From Acanthosepion esculentum (lineage: Eukaryota > Mollusca > Cephalopoda > Sepiida > Sepiidae), in NCBI GenBank assembly GCA_964036315.1, contig OZ038495.1, positions 23,780,190-23,844,189 on the forward strand: a stretch of 64,000 nucleotides of DNA. Reading direction: 5' to 3'. Shown here piece after piece: positions 33,790-45,286 of the stretch (positions within the stretch are counted from its first letter, which is position 1; every line of letters starts with the position of its first letter). A program made the translations under genes and the position numbers. The notes below the pieces were generated by a model, which had not been told where the DNA came from, made no database searches, and was given only the letters and a program-made list of their open reading frames with translations.

Positions 33790-34930
33790 CAGTTTTTAAT
33801 ATTTATTTCGATTCAAACAAGTGAGGTGTCATAAATTAAATGACACGTTTAGAGAATTACGGTTCGTTTTTCTTTTAAAAGTTTTAACAATGTAAAAAAA
33901 ATGCAATAACTTTTTAAATTATTTTGTTTTATGTAGTTGAAGTTTTCATTAGCAAAGTACTAGACTAAGAATAAAAATCCCGATAAAATTAATTTCACTA
34001 TAAAAAATAAAATTAATGTTATCATACTTTTAATTCTTACTCTATTTTGCTTGATAAAAGTTCATCTAATTAAACAAAAAATAAAACATTGCATTGTTTT
34101 ACTACCGTGAAAATTTGTAAATTTAAAAAAATGCTCATTTTGGACTTTAAATAAAGTTTCTGCACTTAAGAAATAAATATTAATTTTCAATTTTCTTTTA
34201 AGTTTCCGTTCGATATTTACGGAAAAAATTGGATGCATGTAATATCCTTAAAGCATCTCAGTTATTTCTAGTTATTTATCTATCTATTTTAGAATTTATG
34301 AAAATTAACGATTTTATATCTCTATTAAAGTTAGGCCTATGATAAGATAAAAAAACAACAATTGGTTCATTTATTTATTTAATTTTTTTCACAGACATGA
34401 AAAATCAAAGAACTGACGCCGAAGTCTGGACTTCTCACATTGGCGTCAAATAACCGTGGATTCACTAAATTCACTTAATCCAACCCCACATCAAGCTCTT
34501 TAAAATGTTTAAATTTTTTTCAAACTTTTTGCTCAGGTCTTGTAAGTGGGGTTTATCCCCCCAGCTGACAGTGCGTTATGGAGACAATTTCTTTTATTGC
34601 TGGCTGGCTAGTTTTGAATCAGCCATATCAAGGACAAATTGGCTTCATTTGAACTCTACTGCTTCTTTATCGCTGCTTCTTTTGCAAAAATTATTGAAAT
34701 TATGCTATTGTTTTTTTTTCTTTTCTGAAAACTCAACGGGGACCAAAAGTGCTGCCCGAAGAGGACCGCCGAATCCGAACTTCCTTGCCACGCCACTGCA
34801 AAATAATTTAAGCACTCTTGTATACTAGATGATTTCGATCACCTTGCATAAAACAACTCATGCGATGACGCATCTGGGCCGAATAGTTAAAGAGGCTGTG
34901 TAATTGCAGCAACCATAGAGCACAAAGGTG
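33790..34930. other. AT-rich stretch without a recognised gene
   Basis: No coding feature recognised. GACGCCGAAGTCTGGACTTC near 34415 and CTTGCCACGCCACTGCA near 34784 look like repeat-derived text, but I cannot place them. Confidence 0.4.
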
Positions 34931-34939
34931 ATTCAACAC

Positions 34940-35267
34940 TGTTATGGGAACTTACCCATAATAGTAATGGACTATCCCGTACACCATAAATACTGCGCAT
35001 CAAGAGGAAGCAGCAGTCACAGAGTGAGTGTCAGTCACAGACAGAGTCGCGTCAGACGATTACTGTAAGACATTGGAATAGTGATACTGGTCGAGACAAC
35101 ATAGTTCTCTCTAACCTAACTTGATTATTATTACTAACACTTCTACTTCTTTTGTACATATTCTATTTGTAATATATACCTGTGTTATTCCATACCTGTG
35201 TTCGAGGTATTCTTCATTGGTTCTACCTTGGACCATCGCCGTGGTACAAGGAACCTGGACCATAAGA
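34940..35267 (+). repeat. 5' LTR of gypsy element B
   Basis: TGTTATGGGAACTTACCCAT to CCTGGACCATAAGA; the last block has one change from CCATAACA. It contains AACCTAACTTGATTATTATT near the R/U5 region, shared with the 3' LTR. Confidence 0.93.
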
Positions 35268-35530
35268 GTGGCGACGAGGAAACCCCTAAAAGAAATACGA
35301 ACTCTATTCGCGGAGAACATACTTTTTTGCTATACGTCGCACAACAGTGGCGACGAGGTAACCCAAAAGAAAAATAAACTCTATACGCGGAGGACATACT
35401 TTTTTTGCTATACGTCACACATAACCAGTGGCGACCTGGAAAACCCCAAAAGAAAAACAAATTCTCTACACGGAGGACATACCTATTTTTGCTATCCGTC
35501 GCACATAACTGTCGACGAGTAAACTCTAAA
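35268..35530 (+). repeat. Iterated primer-binding-site leader of element B
   Basis: GTGGCGACGAGG occurs after the LTR at 35268 and again in diverged form at about 35347, 35419 and 35510 (GTGGCGACGAGG, GTGGCGACCTGG, GTCGACGAGT). Each begins a unit of about 75 bases that continues AACCCNAAAAGAAA, CGGAGGACATAC and TTTTTGCTATACGTC. Only the first is next to the LTR and expected to prime. Confidence 0.85.
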
Positions 35531-35673
35531 AAAACTATTTCTACGCGAGATTTCTAAAACAAAAAATGAAAAAAAAGAATTTTCTTTTTGGATATCAAAA
35601 TTACTGGCAACAAAGGAAATGTTTTTGGCGTACACAGGTCACAGAATATCAGGTTACACAAAATTACGTTAAC

Positions 35674-36650
35674 ATGGAAGATTTCAAGTCAACCATTATG
35701 GAGCTTATCAAAACCCAATTTCAACAGCAGCAAAAAAACGAACAGAAATATTTGGAATTGCAAGAATTATTGCTACGTGTAATGTCAAATAAGGAGAAAA
35801 TCTCCGAGAACGAAACAGTTCTCTCACAAGACGCTATTTGGAGTACTATCGAAGATTTCAAATACGCACCCGACGAAGATAAAAATTTTGCAAATTACTT
35901 CCGAAGGTACGAAGATCTATATGAATTTTACTGCAAAGATTGGTCAGACGCACGTAAAGTACGTTTATTACTAAGAAAATTAGGCACATGCTAATATACC
36001 AAATTCGTAGATTATATCCTTCCCAGAAAAACAAGTGAGTTAACGTTCAAAGAAGCCATTAAACTGCTAACGAAACTTTTCAGCTATAATACTTCACTAT
36101 TCCACAAAAGATGGAAATGTATGAACCTTACAAAAAAGGACAATTGAGATTACATAACTTTCGCGTCCATTGTCAACAAATATTGTGACGACTTCAAATT
36201 ATCAGAATTCAGCGCGGACAATTTCAAATGTTTAATTTACGTCCAAGGTCTGGTCTCAACCAAAGACGCGGAAATGAGACGCAGAATCTTTTTTCTAAAT
36301 TGGAGAGTGAAACTGATTTGACACTTCAAAAGCTAGCCGAAGACTGCCAGAGATGCATCAGTGTGAAGAAAGACTCAAAAGACATAGAAGAAGCTGGCAT
36401 AGCACACATACGAAGACAAACCAACTTACCCTCCTCACAAACAAACCAAACCGCTCCCCACTCAAGGACAGGAAAAACAAAATTTTCTAAATCTAAAAAT
36501 AAATACCAGAAAAAACTACCACCGAGTCCATGCTATCGCTGTGGGACTTGGCATTGGTTTAAAGACTGTACTTATCGTTTTAAAACTTGTCTACCATGTA
36601 AAAAAATAGTCCATAAAAGCTTTCACTTGGAATAGAAGAGAAAATAAAAG
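35674..36650 (+). pseudogene. gag relic of gypsy element B
   Basis: MEDFKSTIMELIKTQFQQQQ, then DEDKNFANYFRRYEDLYEFY and KVRLLLRKLGTC, ending at a premature TAA (35992) where element A reads on into YAKFVDYILPRK. The rest follows in shifted frames, including LESETDLTLQKLAEDCQRC. It ends in CYRCGTWHWFKDC and CLPCKKIVHKSFHLE; the last Cys of the second knuckle is lost by a frame change before a TAG. Confidence 0.88.
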
Positions 36651-37100
36651 CAGAATAAGAATTACGAGGACTGACCAAGCAGATGAGACTAACATAAGAA
36701 AATACGTACAAGTTGAAATGCAAAACAGAAAATTTAGGCTACAGCTGGATTCTGGCTCAGACTTAACTATCATAAACCTACAAACATGGAGAAAAGTGAA
36801 CAAACCTGCCATGTTAAAAACGGATAAAACTGCTAGATCAGTTACGGGGAGAAAGATAAAATTCGAGGGTGAAGTAATTACAAACGTAACATTTAATGGA
36901 ATGACGAAAAAACTAAAAATGTACGCCTTAAGAAATACCGAAAACCTATTCGGAACGGACTGGATGCAAACATTTGAACTGTGGGATCTACCTATAAGTA
37001 CGTACTGCCAAAATGTAAAAAGCTTATCAACCGAGGCAGACAAATTAAAAGAAAAACTAAAAACGAGTTTCCCTGAAGTATTTTCAGCAGGCCTAGGAAG
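36651..37100 (+). pseudogene. Aspartic protease region of gypsy element B
   Basis: Open from about 36718: MQNRKFRLQLDSGSDLTIIN with the active-site D-S-G (about 36747), then INLQTWRKVNKPAML, ITNVTFNGMTKKLKMYALRN and LFGTDWMQTFELWDLPIS. This block is better kept than in element A, without a frame break, and shows where the protease joins RT (KLKTSFPEVFSAGLG). Confidence 0.85.
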
Positions 37101-37765
37101 ATGTAAGAAAATGGCAGCTAATATCGAAGTAAAGGAAAAACGTTCAGAAAAAAAGGAGCGTGCCGTTTGCGTCAATTGAAAAAATTGATCAAGAATTAAC
37201 CAGACTCGAAAACACTGGCATATTGACAAAAGTAGAATACAGTAAATGGGCCACACCGACGGTCTACGTCAAAAAGTAATCAGACGAAATTCGAGTTTCC
37301 GCTGATTTTTCTACAGGTTTGAACGCAGCAATAAAGGACTACCACTATCCTCTACCCAGTCCAGAAGAAGTATTCACTAAATTAAATGGCGGAAAATATT
37401 TTTCAAAAATTGATTTAAGTGAGGCGTACCTGCAAATTCCAATCGATGAAGAAAGTTCAAAACTACTATGCATAAACACACACAAAGGACTGTACAGATA
37501 CCAAAGATTACCTTTTGGAATTAAGGTCGCGCCGGTGATATTCCAACAGACAATGGATACGATGCTTGCCGGACTAGAGTACACAATTGCATCCCTGGAT
37601 GACGTATTGATTAATAGCGAAAGCGTTGAACAACACAAGGAACATGTACAGGAAGTATTTAAAAGAATACAGAGCTATGGATTCAAAGTAAAAGAAAATA
37701 AGTGCGATTTTTTCATGCAGGAAATCAAATACCTTGGCCATATAATAGATCAGGAACATGCATAA
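37101..37765 (+). pseudogene. Reverse transcriptase relic of gypsy element B
   Basis: A frame break and a TAA at 37277 interrupt the start. From 37319 a clean frame reads MNAAIKDYHYPLPSPEEVFT, KYFSKIDLSEAYLQIPIDEE (first catalytic Asp), RYQRLPFGIKVAPVIFQQTM and ASLDDVLIN. The catalytic YVDD is changed to SLDD at 37592-37603, which should abolish or strongly alter activity. The frame ends at EIKYLGHIIDQEHA*. Element A has about 140 further bases here, so element B has an internal deletion that removes the RT end. Confidence 0.88.
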
Positions 37766-38320
37766 ACTTCGCGCACCACTGAACAAGCTGCTAAAGAAAG
37801 AAAAAGTTTGGCAGTAGACAGATCAATGCCAAAAAGCATTTGACGAAATAATCAAAATGTTAACTTCAGATTTAATTTTGGCACACTACGATCCCAAACT
37901 AGAAATTATTGTAGCAAGTGACGCTAGCGCCTACGGAGTCGGAGCGTGAATATTACATAAAATGCCAGATGGGTCAATAAAACCCATCGGGCATGCTTCT
38001 CGAACTTTAATACCAGCGGAGAGAAATTATTCACAAATAGAGAAAGAAACTCAAGGAATTATCTTCGCAGTCACGAGGTTTCATAGGTACATCTATGGTA
38101 GACATTTTACTCTTCAGACGGATCACAAACCGTTACTAACAATTTTCGGTTCGAAAAAAGGTCTACCGGTTTACACTGCAAGCAGGTTACTTAGATGGGG
38201 AACAATTCTTCGGAACTATAATTTCAGATTGGAATATTTACCAACGAAAAAGATCGGGCATGCGGATGGTCTGTCGAGACTTATACCAACAAAGTCAGAG
38301 CCATTGGAAGAACGGTAATC
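37766..38320 (+). pseudogene. RNase H relic of gypsy element B
   Basis: LAHYDPKLEIIVASDASAYG, a TGA stop at 37947, then MPDGSIKPIGHASRTLIPAE, YSQIEKETQGIIFAVTRFHR, FTLQTDHKPLLTIFGSKKGL and IGHADGLSRLIPTK. The first and last acidic positions are present. Confidence 0.87.
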
Positions 38321-39442
38321 GCAGCCTTAAGAAACGAAGAAGATATCAGGACAGTACTATGTTGTACAGTTAGAAACCTCCCAGTCACATTGAAAGACAT
38401 AAAAAATAAAGCCAAAAACGACGAATTTATTAATGAAACAAAAGGAAAAATAGCAGAAAAAAATGAGAAAATTTCGGACAGTTTTTCTCTATGCAACAAT
38501 GTGTTACTTTACAACGAAAGAGTTGTAATTCCCAAAACATTACAAAAGCAGATCTTAAAGGATTTCCATAGGGGACATCCTGGTAAAAATAGAATGAAAT
38601 CGCTAATGCGAAGCTATGTATATTGGAAGAATATGGACCAGGATATTACTCAGATGGTGGAAATGTGCAAGGTTTGTAATTTAGCAGCCAAGGCACCGCC
38701 TATCGTAAATAAGCCATGGCCAAAGACTGATCGTCCGTGGTCAAGAATACACGCAGATTATGCAGGACCAACTGACGGTTTTTACTATTTTATCATTGTG
38801 GATAGCTATAGTAAATGGCCGGAGGTGTTTCGTTGCAAAAATCCTACTTCAGAAACGATCATAAATTGCCTCCACGAGCTATTCGCCCGGTTTGGTGTAG
38901 TGGATTGACTAGTCACAGATAATGGAACGCAATTCACATCAGCAGATTTCCAAGAGTTTTGCGAAATTTATCAAGTAAAACATATATAATCCCCGCCTTA
39001 TCACCCAAGATCAAATGGGCAGGCGGAGAGATTCGTTGATACACTCAAAAAAGCGCTACGAAAAGCCTACGATGTGCCTACGGAGAAAGCATTACAGCAA
39101 TTTCTTCAGGTATATCGAATTACGCCAAATAATGCTACAGCATCAACACTATCACTAGCAGAAGTGATGTTTGCTAGAAAGATCAGATCTGCATTTGATA
39201 AATTGCTACCAAGTAAAACAAAACAAGTAACACAGTCCTGTGCACCAAAAAGAAAATTCCTCCCAGGAGAAAAAGTTTTTTTTAAAGCCTACAAAAATAA
39301 TACATCGTATTGGGAGCAAGGGACAATTGACAAAAGAATTGCCAAGATGGTTTACATAGTACAGGGACAAAAATTCTCACACAGAAGACACGTAAATCAA
39401 ATAAGGAAAAGACTGTTAGAGAGCGCTAACGGTCCACCTTAA
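38321..39442 (+). pseudogene. Integrase relic of gypsy element B
   Basis: The zinc-binding part has HRGHPGKNRMKSLMRSYVYW and EMCKVCNLAAK. The core has ADYAGPTDGFYYFIIVDSYS, LHELFARFGVVD, a TGA stop at 38906, then VTDNGTQFTSADF and PYHPRSNGQAERF, keeping D, D and E. A TAA lies at 38987. The C-terminal part is open at 39074-39442 and resembles an SH3-like tail (FLPGEKVFFKAYKNNTSYWE). A last frame (39452-39661) runs into the 3' LTR. Confidence 0.88.
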
Positions 39443-39601
39443 GAAGAGTTAATGAACACGATTTTCGATACGTTTGATATAAAAAGACCGCAAACAATGC
39501 CAGAACCAAGAAAATCGTCTCGAAAAAGAAAATTTACAGACCCTTTGGAAATAGATCCAAAGAAAAAAAGATATCAAAAACCCATGCTACGCAAAAGCTT
39601 C

Positions 39602-39611
39602 GGAAGCGGGG
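39602..39611 (+). promoter_or_regulatory. Polypurine tract of element B
   Basis: GGAAGCGGGG immediately precedes the 3' LTR. Confidence 0.65.
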
Positions 39612-39937
39612 TGTTATGGGGACTTACCCATAATAGTAATAGACTATCCCGTATACCATAAATAATGCGCCTCAAGAGGAAGCAGCAGTCACACAGTGTC
39701 AGTCAGTCTCAGACAGAGTCGCGTCAGACGATTACTGTAAGACATTGGAATAGTGATACTGGTCGAGACAACATAGTTCTCTCTAACCTAACTTGATTAT
39801 TATTACTAACACTTTTACTTCTTTTGTACATATTCTGTTTGTAATATATCTGTGTTATTCCATACCTGTGTTCGAGTTATTCTTCATTGGTTCTACCTTG
39901 GACCATCATCGTGGTACAAGGAACCTCGACCATAACA
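39612..39937 (+). repeat. 3' LTR of gypsy element B
   Basis: TGTTATGGGGACTTACCCAT to CCTCGACCATAACA. Followed directly by the target duplication AACAC. Confidence 0.95.
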
Positions 39938-40129
39938 AACACAATTCGTAGAACAATGTTCTGTGATACGATCAACTATTTGACAGAATGCTTGTAATTA
40001 AAATTAAAGGAAAGCCTTTCAATGTATCCATTATAGTTGTATGAGTATATGCACTGACAGCACAGTAGAATAAATTGAACTATTTTACTGTACGCTAGGC
40101 AACACCAAAACTTAATTCAAATCGTAAGA

Positions 40130-40800
40130 AATTACAATCATCATGGGTGAGCTGGATGCTAAAGTAAGCGAGGAGAGTTACCGTGAAATAGTTGGCAAGC
40201 TCAGAATCAGCCAAAATGTATATGAACATGGAGCAGCACATAAGGAGAAATGAAAAATCAAATCGATTATATAACTATCAATAAGAGATTCAGAAATGCA
40301 GTTTTACACTGCAAGATGTACCTAAGTACCGACTGCGGGAGCTACGAACTTCCAGGAATGTTTGCAACATTTATGGAACGGAAATTGCATGAAATTGATA
40401 TGACCATCACTCAGACCTGGCTACAGTCATAAGACCTTGAAATGTCATGGGACTTTAGAATATACACAGTCAGAACAGTCAAAGTTAATTGCTCACACAT
40501 AGTGATAAAAAAAAACACAAAACAGAGTGATACTTTTATTGACATGGTAGTTCCTGTAGACTGCAATGTAGATTTACAACCTGAAGTGGGAGTCTCCTAA
40601 AAGTGGCACATGAAGACATAAATAATTCCAGTTGTAATTAGGACCCTACGTTTTATTAGAAAAGGTTCTGATTGATTCATACAGATCCCTGGAAGCCCAT
40701 GCCTTAAAGAAAAGAAAGACAGAAATTTCTTCTCACAAACAGCTCATGTTCTGCGAAGGTCTTTATGTAAAATGTGTATGTTTTTAGGTTATTTTTTTTA
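40130..40800 (+). pseudogene. LINE relic: endonuclease end joined to C-terminal domain
   Basis: A frame at 40250-40432 starts KNQIDYITINKRFRNAVLHC and DCGS, the end of an EEP-type (apurinic-like) LINE endonuclease. It changes within about 20 codons to MERKLHEIDMTITQTWLQS, which matches the region before the C-terminal domain of the other LINE copies. The domain then follows in broken frames (VKVNCSHIVIK, FIDMVVPVDCNVDLQPE, IIPVVIRTLRFI). The whole RT region that should lie between is missing, so this is an internally deleted copy. Confidence 0.6.
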
Positions 40801-41039
40801 AATAGATGTGCAAAAACTATGACTCAATAAGCCTCTTCATTCTCTGCCCGTACCAAACAAAATGATGTAGACAAACCTTTCACCCGTCAGTGGTTACGTA
40901 GTGTAGGGTTAAAAGCTGAAACCGAAGGTTTTATTCTTACTGCACAGTACTAATACTTGCTAACTAGAAATTACCACGCACATATACTGAAAATCATGCT
41001 AACTCAAAGTCTAGATTCTTATTCCAGAAACAACCATTT

Positions 41040-41660
41040 TGTATCAAGTTGCACACTGTTAGCAACCAATGAATATAAAACTCGACGTGATAGAGTGGGC
41101 AAATATCTGCATTGAAAGATATCCAACTTTTACTGGAAGGAAATTGCAAGAAACTTGTATGACCATCACCCAGACTCGGTTACAAAGATAGGACTTGTAA
41201 CAATTTTATGGGACTTTACAATACACACAGACAGAACAATCAAAGTTAATCTCACTGACATTGTGATCAAAGACCATAAAAACAGAATACGCTTTCTTAT
41301 TAACATGGCTGTCACTGAAGATTGTAATGTATCTTTGAAAATATTCAAAAAACTATCAAAATACAAGAATCTTGAAAATCTAAAAATATGGCACATAAAG
41401 ACATCAATGATTCTAATAATTTGGAGCCCTCAGATTGATTGGAAGATACAAATGTCTCATTAAAGTGATTCCTGATAGTCCATGACTTAAAAGAAATACA
41501 GAATATTGTACCCACAAGTATATCCCTTACATTACGAAGAGTTTTATCTATGTATTTGTGTGAGATCTCAGTTACTTTTTCTTTACAAAAATGTCCAGTG
41601 GAAAATATCACGGACCCATTTCTGACCTTAGGTCTCTCGTTGGGACCCAAAAGAAAATAA
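41040..41660 (+). pseudogene. LINE C-terminal domain relic, copy 3
   Basis: Open from 41155 as MYDHHPDSVTKIGLVTILWD, FTIHTDRTIKVNLTDIVIKD and FLINMAVTEDCNVSLKIFKK, then broken after IWHIKTS. It is the same domain as at 28.8 kb and 27.3 kb but in plus orientation. The preceding text (YPTFTGRKLQE) is shared with copies 1 and 40.3 kb. Confidence 0.7.
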
Positions 41661-41669
41661 TCTTTATTA

Positions 41670-42955
41670 TGAATGACTTGATAAATATTTTACTTGGCAA
41701 TTAAATGTTTGCATATTGTCTTTAGGTGCAAACATAAAGAGAATAATTTATTTTGATGGAAATAGTATATCACTTCTACCTGAATGCCTAAGCTCAAAAG
41801 GCTAAGAGCTGAATCAGGCCTAATAGAGCCGTTGATATTAAACATTTATCAATAAATATTAAAGTGAAAGCCTCATGATCGCAATTACTCTAATTTCTGG
41901 CTGTTATTTAAAAATTGAAACATGATAAAAATCACTCGCTATGATTTTTATATCTGAATTTCATCAAACTTGATTCAAAATACAGTTCAATGTTTATATC
42001 TCTCAGAAATCATAGATTTTGGCAACTGAAGGCTCTACTCTACTTGAAGTTATAATTTTACAGTATTGATTAGTATATCAGTTACAATAATTTCTTTTTA
42101 TTTTCAACACATGTTTCATTTTTTCAACACCCGGCGTTAATTTCAACATAAGGGCCTTGAACATAACCAACATAGAATAGTTTTTTCGACTACTAGTTTG
42201 TAAAATCCAGCCGCTACAGTACCATACACATTTCTCAATTTTGAAAGAAATACATGAACTCGTTAAGAAAAAAAAGATGATTTTTAAGTTTCATTCTCTT
42301 CTGTATATCCATAAGAACCCTATCGACAGAAGCTAAGATAAATTTAGTACGGTAATGGGTGTGTTGCACCAGTCTTTCAAATTGAACTCGTCTGTATATT
42401 TTGAAATTATGACTTTCTCCCTGTCACCAGACACGTATGACTGTTGCAAGTGGGAATTTCTCATCAACTAAGTAGTCCAAAATGGTATCGGAAATTATGC
42501 TAAGGTTTTACATATGAAAATTGGGATCAGAGAGTAGAATGAATATTGAATACTACCATTCATATATATAGGGTAGATGCCGGTGCAAATTATGCATGTA
42601 TCACATTCACAAACCTGAAATATTCTGTAATTATCAGGTTCAAAATTCAGCCAATTTTCTGTTTTTTTACAATGAATTTCACCCGAAACGTCTACTCTTA
42701 CAAAAACGTTAAAAAACGAAATCCGAAACAATAATTAATAGTCGAAACTGCAGAGTCATCATATTGACATAACTTGGCTGTGATTTAAATTAGAAATATT
42801 AACACATTATATATTCTAGGCATTCCTCCTCATTGTAGTCAGATATGAAGTGCGATAGTAAGCAGAAATTAGAAAGTAGGATGTTTAATTATAATGACTT
42901 TTAGTAAGTAAATTGTGATTCCAACCATGAGAAACATACATGAGATATATATCCG
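41670..42955. other. AT-rich stretch without a recognised gene
   Basis: No known family recognised on either strand. Short open frames near 42500-42730 overlap on both strands and show no motif. Confidence 0.45.
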
Positions 42956-42965
42956 AGATACTTAC

Positions 42966-43178
42966 ATCAATAGTGGTCGTTGTTTGAAATATTGATTTGC
43001 TATAAACCAAAGAAGTACAAGCATGGTTTCTCATAAAATTTCGTTGTCATAAAGATGGTAGCTACTTTAAACTGGTTTCTCACGTACTATCGTTTTATGT
43101 ATACGTTCTTTAATAAGCTTTGTGTGAGTTTCACTTTGAACTTCGTAGTTTTCATTTATCAAATAATAAAACATATTC
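42966..43178 (-). pseudogene. Decayed copy of SLC22-like exon 2
   Basis: Nearly base-for-base related to the transporter's exon 2 (26846-27068) including the donor: ATACTTACATCAATAGTGG here, GTACTTACATCACTGGTGA there. GTTTGAAATATTGATTTG, CATAAAGATGG and ACTTTGAACTTCGTA are shared, on the same strand. The GKPVYSSC region reads KPV followed by a TAA stop, and the SVLGNQTLSNC region carries a deletion, so it cannot encode the loop. No other exons of this copy were found nearby, making it either an isolated duplicated exon or the remnant of a tandem paralogue whose other exons are lost or lie outside. Confidence 0.88.
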
Positions 43179-43179
43179 A

Positions 43180-44905
43180 TCAGAAAAATTAACAAATATT
43201 ATCTTATAACTTTTTAGTCATTTTTATTATTTTTATGAAGCTCGCTCATTTTCAGAACATCAATTGGTGAATTTTACTTGAAATTGAGTGACTACAAATC
43301 TCATTACTTCTCAAACCCTGTCCTCCAGTCTTGTTACTTTTACTCATTCGCATTTTTGGTCGAAAAAAGCCTGCATGCTGTGAGTGAGAAATATATGACT
43401 GTAAAATTGACCAAAATAATATTGCTTCTTTTAATTTTCTTTTTGCAGTTCAGGTATAAATTGAATGCGGAAGGGACACGGGGAGACATAGTTCAGGAAC
43501 ACTCCAGACACTTTTAGAAATAGGATTTTTATGCAAGACATTAATCCATCATATTCGGCAACGAGAAATGAATATGCAAATAAAACTGGTCAAGTTTGAT
43601 GAAGGTGATGGCTTATTTGCTCAGCTTTAAATTTATTTGGAAGAGGAAGAATTACGTTATCACACTGTAATTCGTCTGCAAAAATGAACTTTGGAACGTA
43701 ATTCTGAATGCTGTTTAGTCTGTTATTTAAAGAAGAAATACAGCATATCATAAAATCAATGGATTAAAAACTTACAAAAACTTGTTTCAAGATATGGTGC
43801 ATAAATTTTGCATTAATGCTGTCTTTAAAACCTTTCGTTATTGTGATGATATTTCAGATACAAATATTTGTCTTTTAACTTTACATTCTGTAATTATAAT
43901 TTTTAATAATATATATTTAAATAATATTGTATTATGAAAATCCAGTAATGTTCAAAACTTTTGCTGTATTGTAAGAATGACACACAGTGTACTATAGTTT
44001 AGAGTGAAATGTCCTGTACATTGATAATACAAATATTTCTTCAAATTACTTCATTAGTTTTCTATAAATAAAGATCAAATAAAAGAGGCTAATAATGTGT
44101 CACAGTGAATGCGAAACGATTGAGAAGTCTGTCTAATTAGCCTAACTGTATTCCTCTGAAACTGTTTTGACGAGGTATTCTAAATATGTTTTATGTCGTC
44201 GTTTTGTGGGAAAATGAATCCTCTACGAATTATAAGTTGAATGATGGAGAATAACATGATTTTTCGAAAGAATCGACGTTTTCGCAAAACCATTTCCTCT
44301 GAATCATACTTCATTTTCGTGTACCTATTTGATAAAACGGTATATTTACTGTCATCTTTCACTGCTTGTCTATAACATTCTTATATTTATATATGAATGA
44401 CTTTCTTTTCAATTACATGAATTACTTTTTTATTTATTTTATGAATGCATCGTTAAAATCTTCATTCGCGTAATTATGTTGCTTAGTACATTGGCTTAAT
44501 TCTATGAATATTTAAAAACGATTAAAAAGTAATGTAAAAGAAACTCATGTAAATATTTGTCCTATTCAAAATACATGTAAAATAAATACGACAAAATGTC
44601 TTCTGTATTTCTTCATATTGCACTTTATAGTAATTTATTCTAACAATTATATTTTACTCGTTTTATTTATGTTTTATTTTCTTTGTTCGTTCTGTCAAAA
44701 GGAGAAATTATTTTATGGTTTTTATAAAAAGATTTCAATGTTAAATAATCCCGTTGCACACACCAACAGATTTATTGCCATTAATCCTGTATCGTAAATA
44801 AAAAAGAAAACAACATTCAAACTAACCGTTGTAATTTTTATATTATAAATGTTTTAAGAAAACGTTATTCAGATGTTAGTACACTCCATAGAAATATCTT
44901 ATTTC
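43180..44905. other. AT-rich stretch without a recognised gene
   Basis: An open frame at 43278-43517 (79 codons) contains a hydrophobic LTKIILLLLIFFLQF run but no recognisable family. Otherwise nothing is seen. Confidence 0.4.
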
Positions 44906-44910
44906 CTGAA

Positions 44911-44912
<2 letters not shown>

Positions 44913-44968
<56 letters not shown>

Positions 44969-44969
44969 T
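44913..44969. repeat. (AC)n then (AT)n microsatellite
   Basis: AC repeats passing into AT repeats. Confidence 0.95.
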
Positions 44970-44996
44970 ATGGGCTGCTGGATCATGTAATTTAAT

Positions 44997-45025
44997 CACG
45001 TGCATATAAGACTTATATGCACGTG
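44997..45025. repeat. Perfect 29-base palindrome
   Basis: Arms CACGTGCATATAAG and CTTATATGCACGTG around a single A. The ends are E-box-like CACGTG. It lies about 100 bases before the Penelope-like 5' piece. Confidence 0.9.
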
Positions 45026-45117
45026 TTTATCGTTGCTTGGAAATCATCCATGTAAACAAAAACAGACTATCATCAATTTCTTGTTCGTGTATTGCTTAAT
45101 ATATTGTGTAATTGTCA

Positions 45118-45286
45118 TCTTTGATAATGGCTTATGTAAGCCGAAAGCTTAGATTGGATTAAAAAATATGTATCAATATTGTGATTTTCTTTCATTGTTT
45201 AATGATAATGTTATTAAGCTTATCAGACGATATGAAAAGAACTTACATAAAATATATAGACAACACTTATCTATATTATTTAATGA

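Larger units (their letters stand above)
34940..39937 (+). mobile_element. Ty3/gypsy LTR retrotransposon B with 5-bp target duplication
   Basis: LTRs of about 328 and 326 bases, TGTTATGG...CCATAACA, flank gag-pro-RT-RNaseH-IN. AACAC occurs immediately before the 5' LTR (34935-34939) and immediately after the 3' LTR (39938-39942), a clean 5-bp target duplication that proves the boundaries. About a dozen base differences plus small indels separate the two LTRs, so the insertion is not recent. The proteins match element A along their full length, but this copy is separately damaged: gag stop at 35992, RT active site altered, a roughly 140-base deletion after the RT, and a stop in integrase. Confidence 0.95.

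Noticed and set aside
36591..37256. 221-codon minus-strand frame
   Set aside because: Shadow of the gypsy B gag-protease region.
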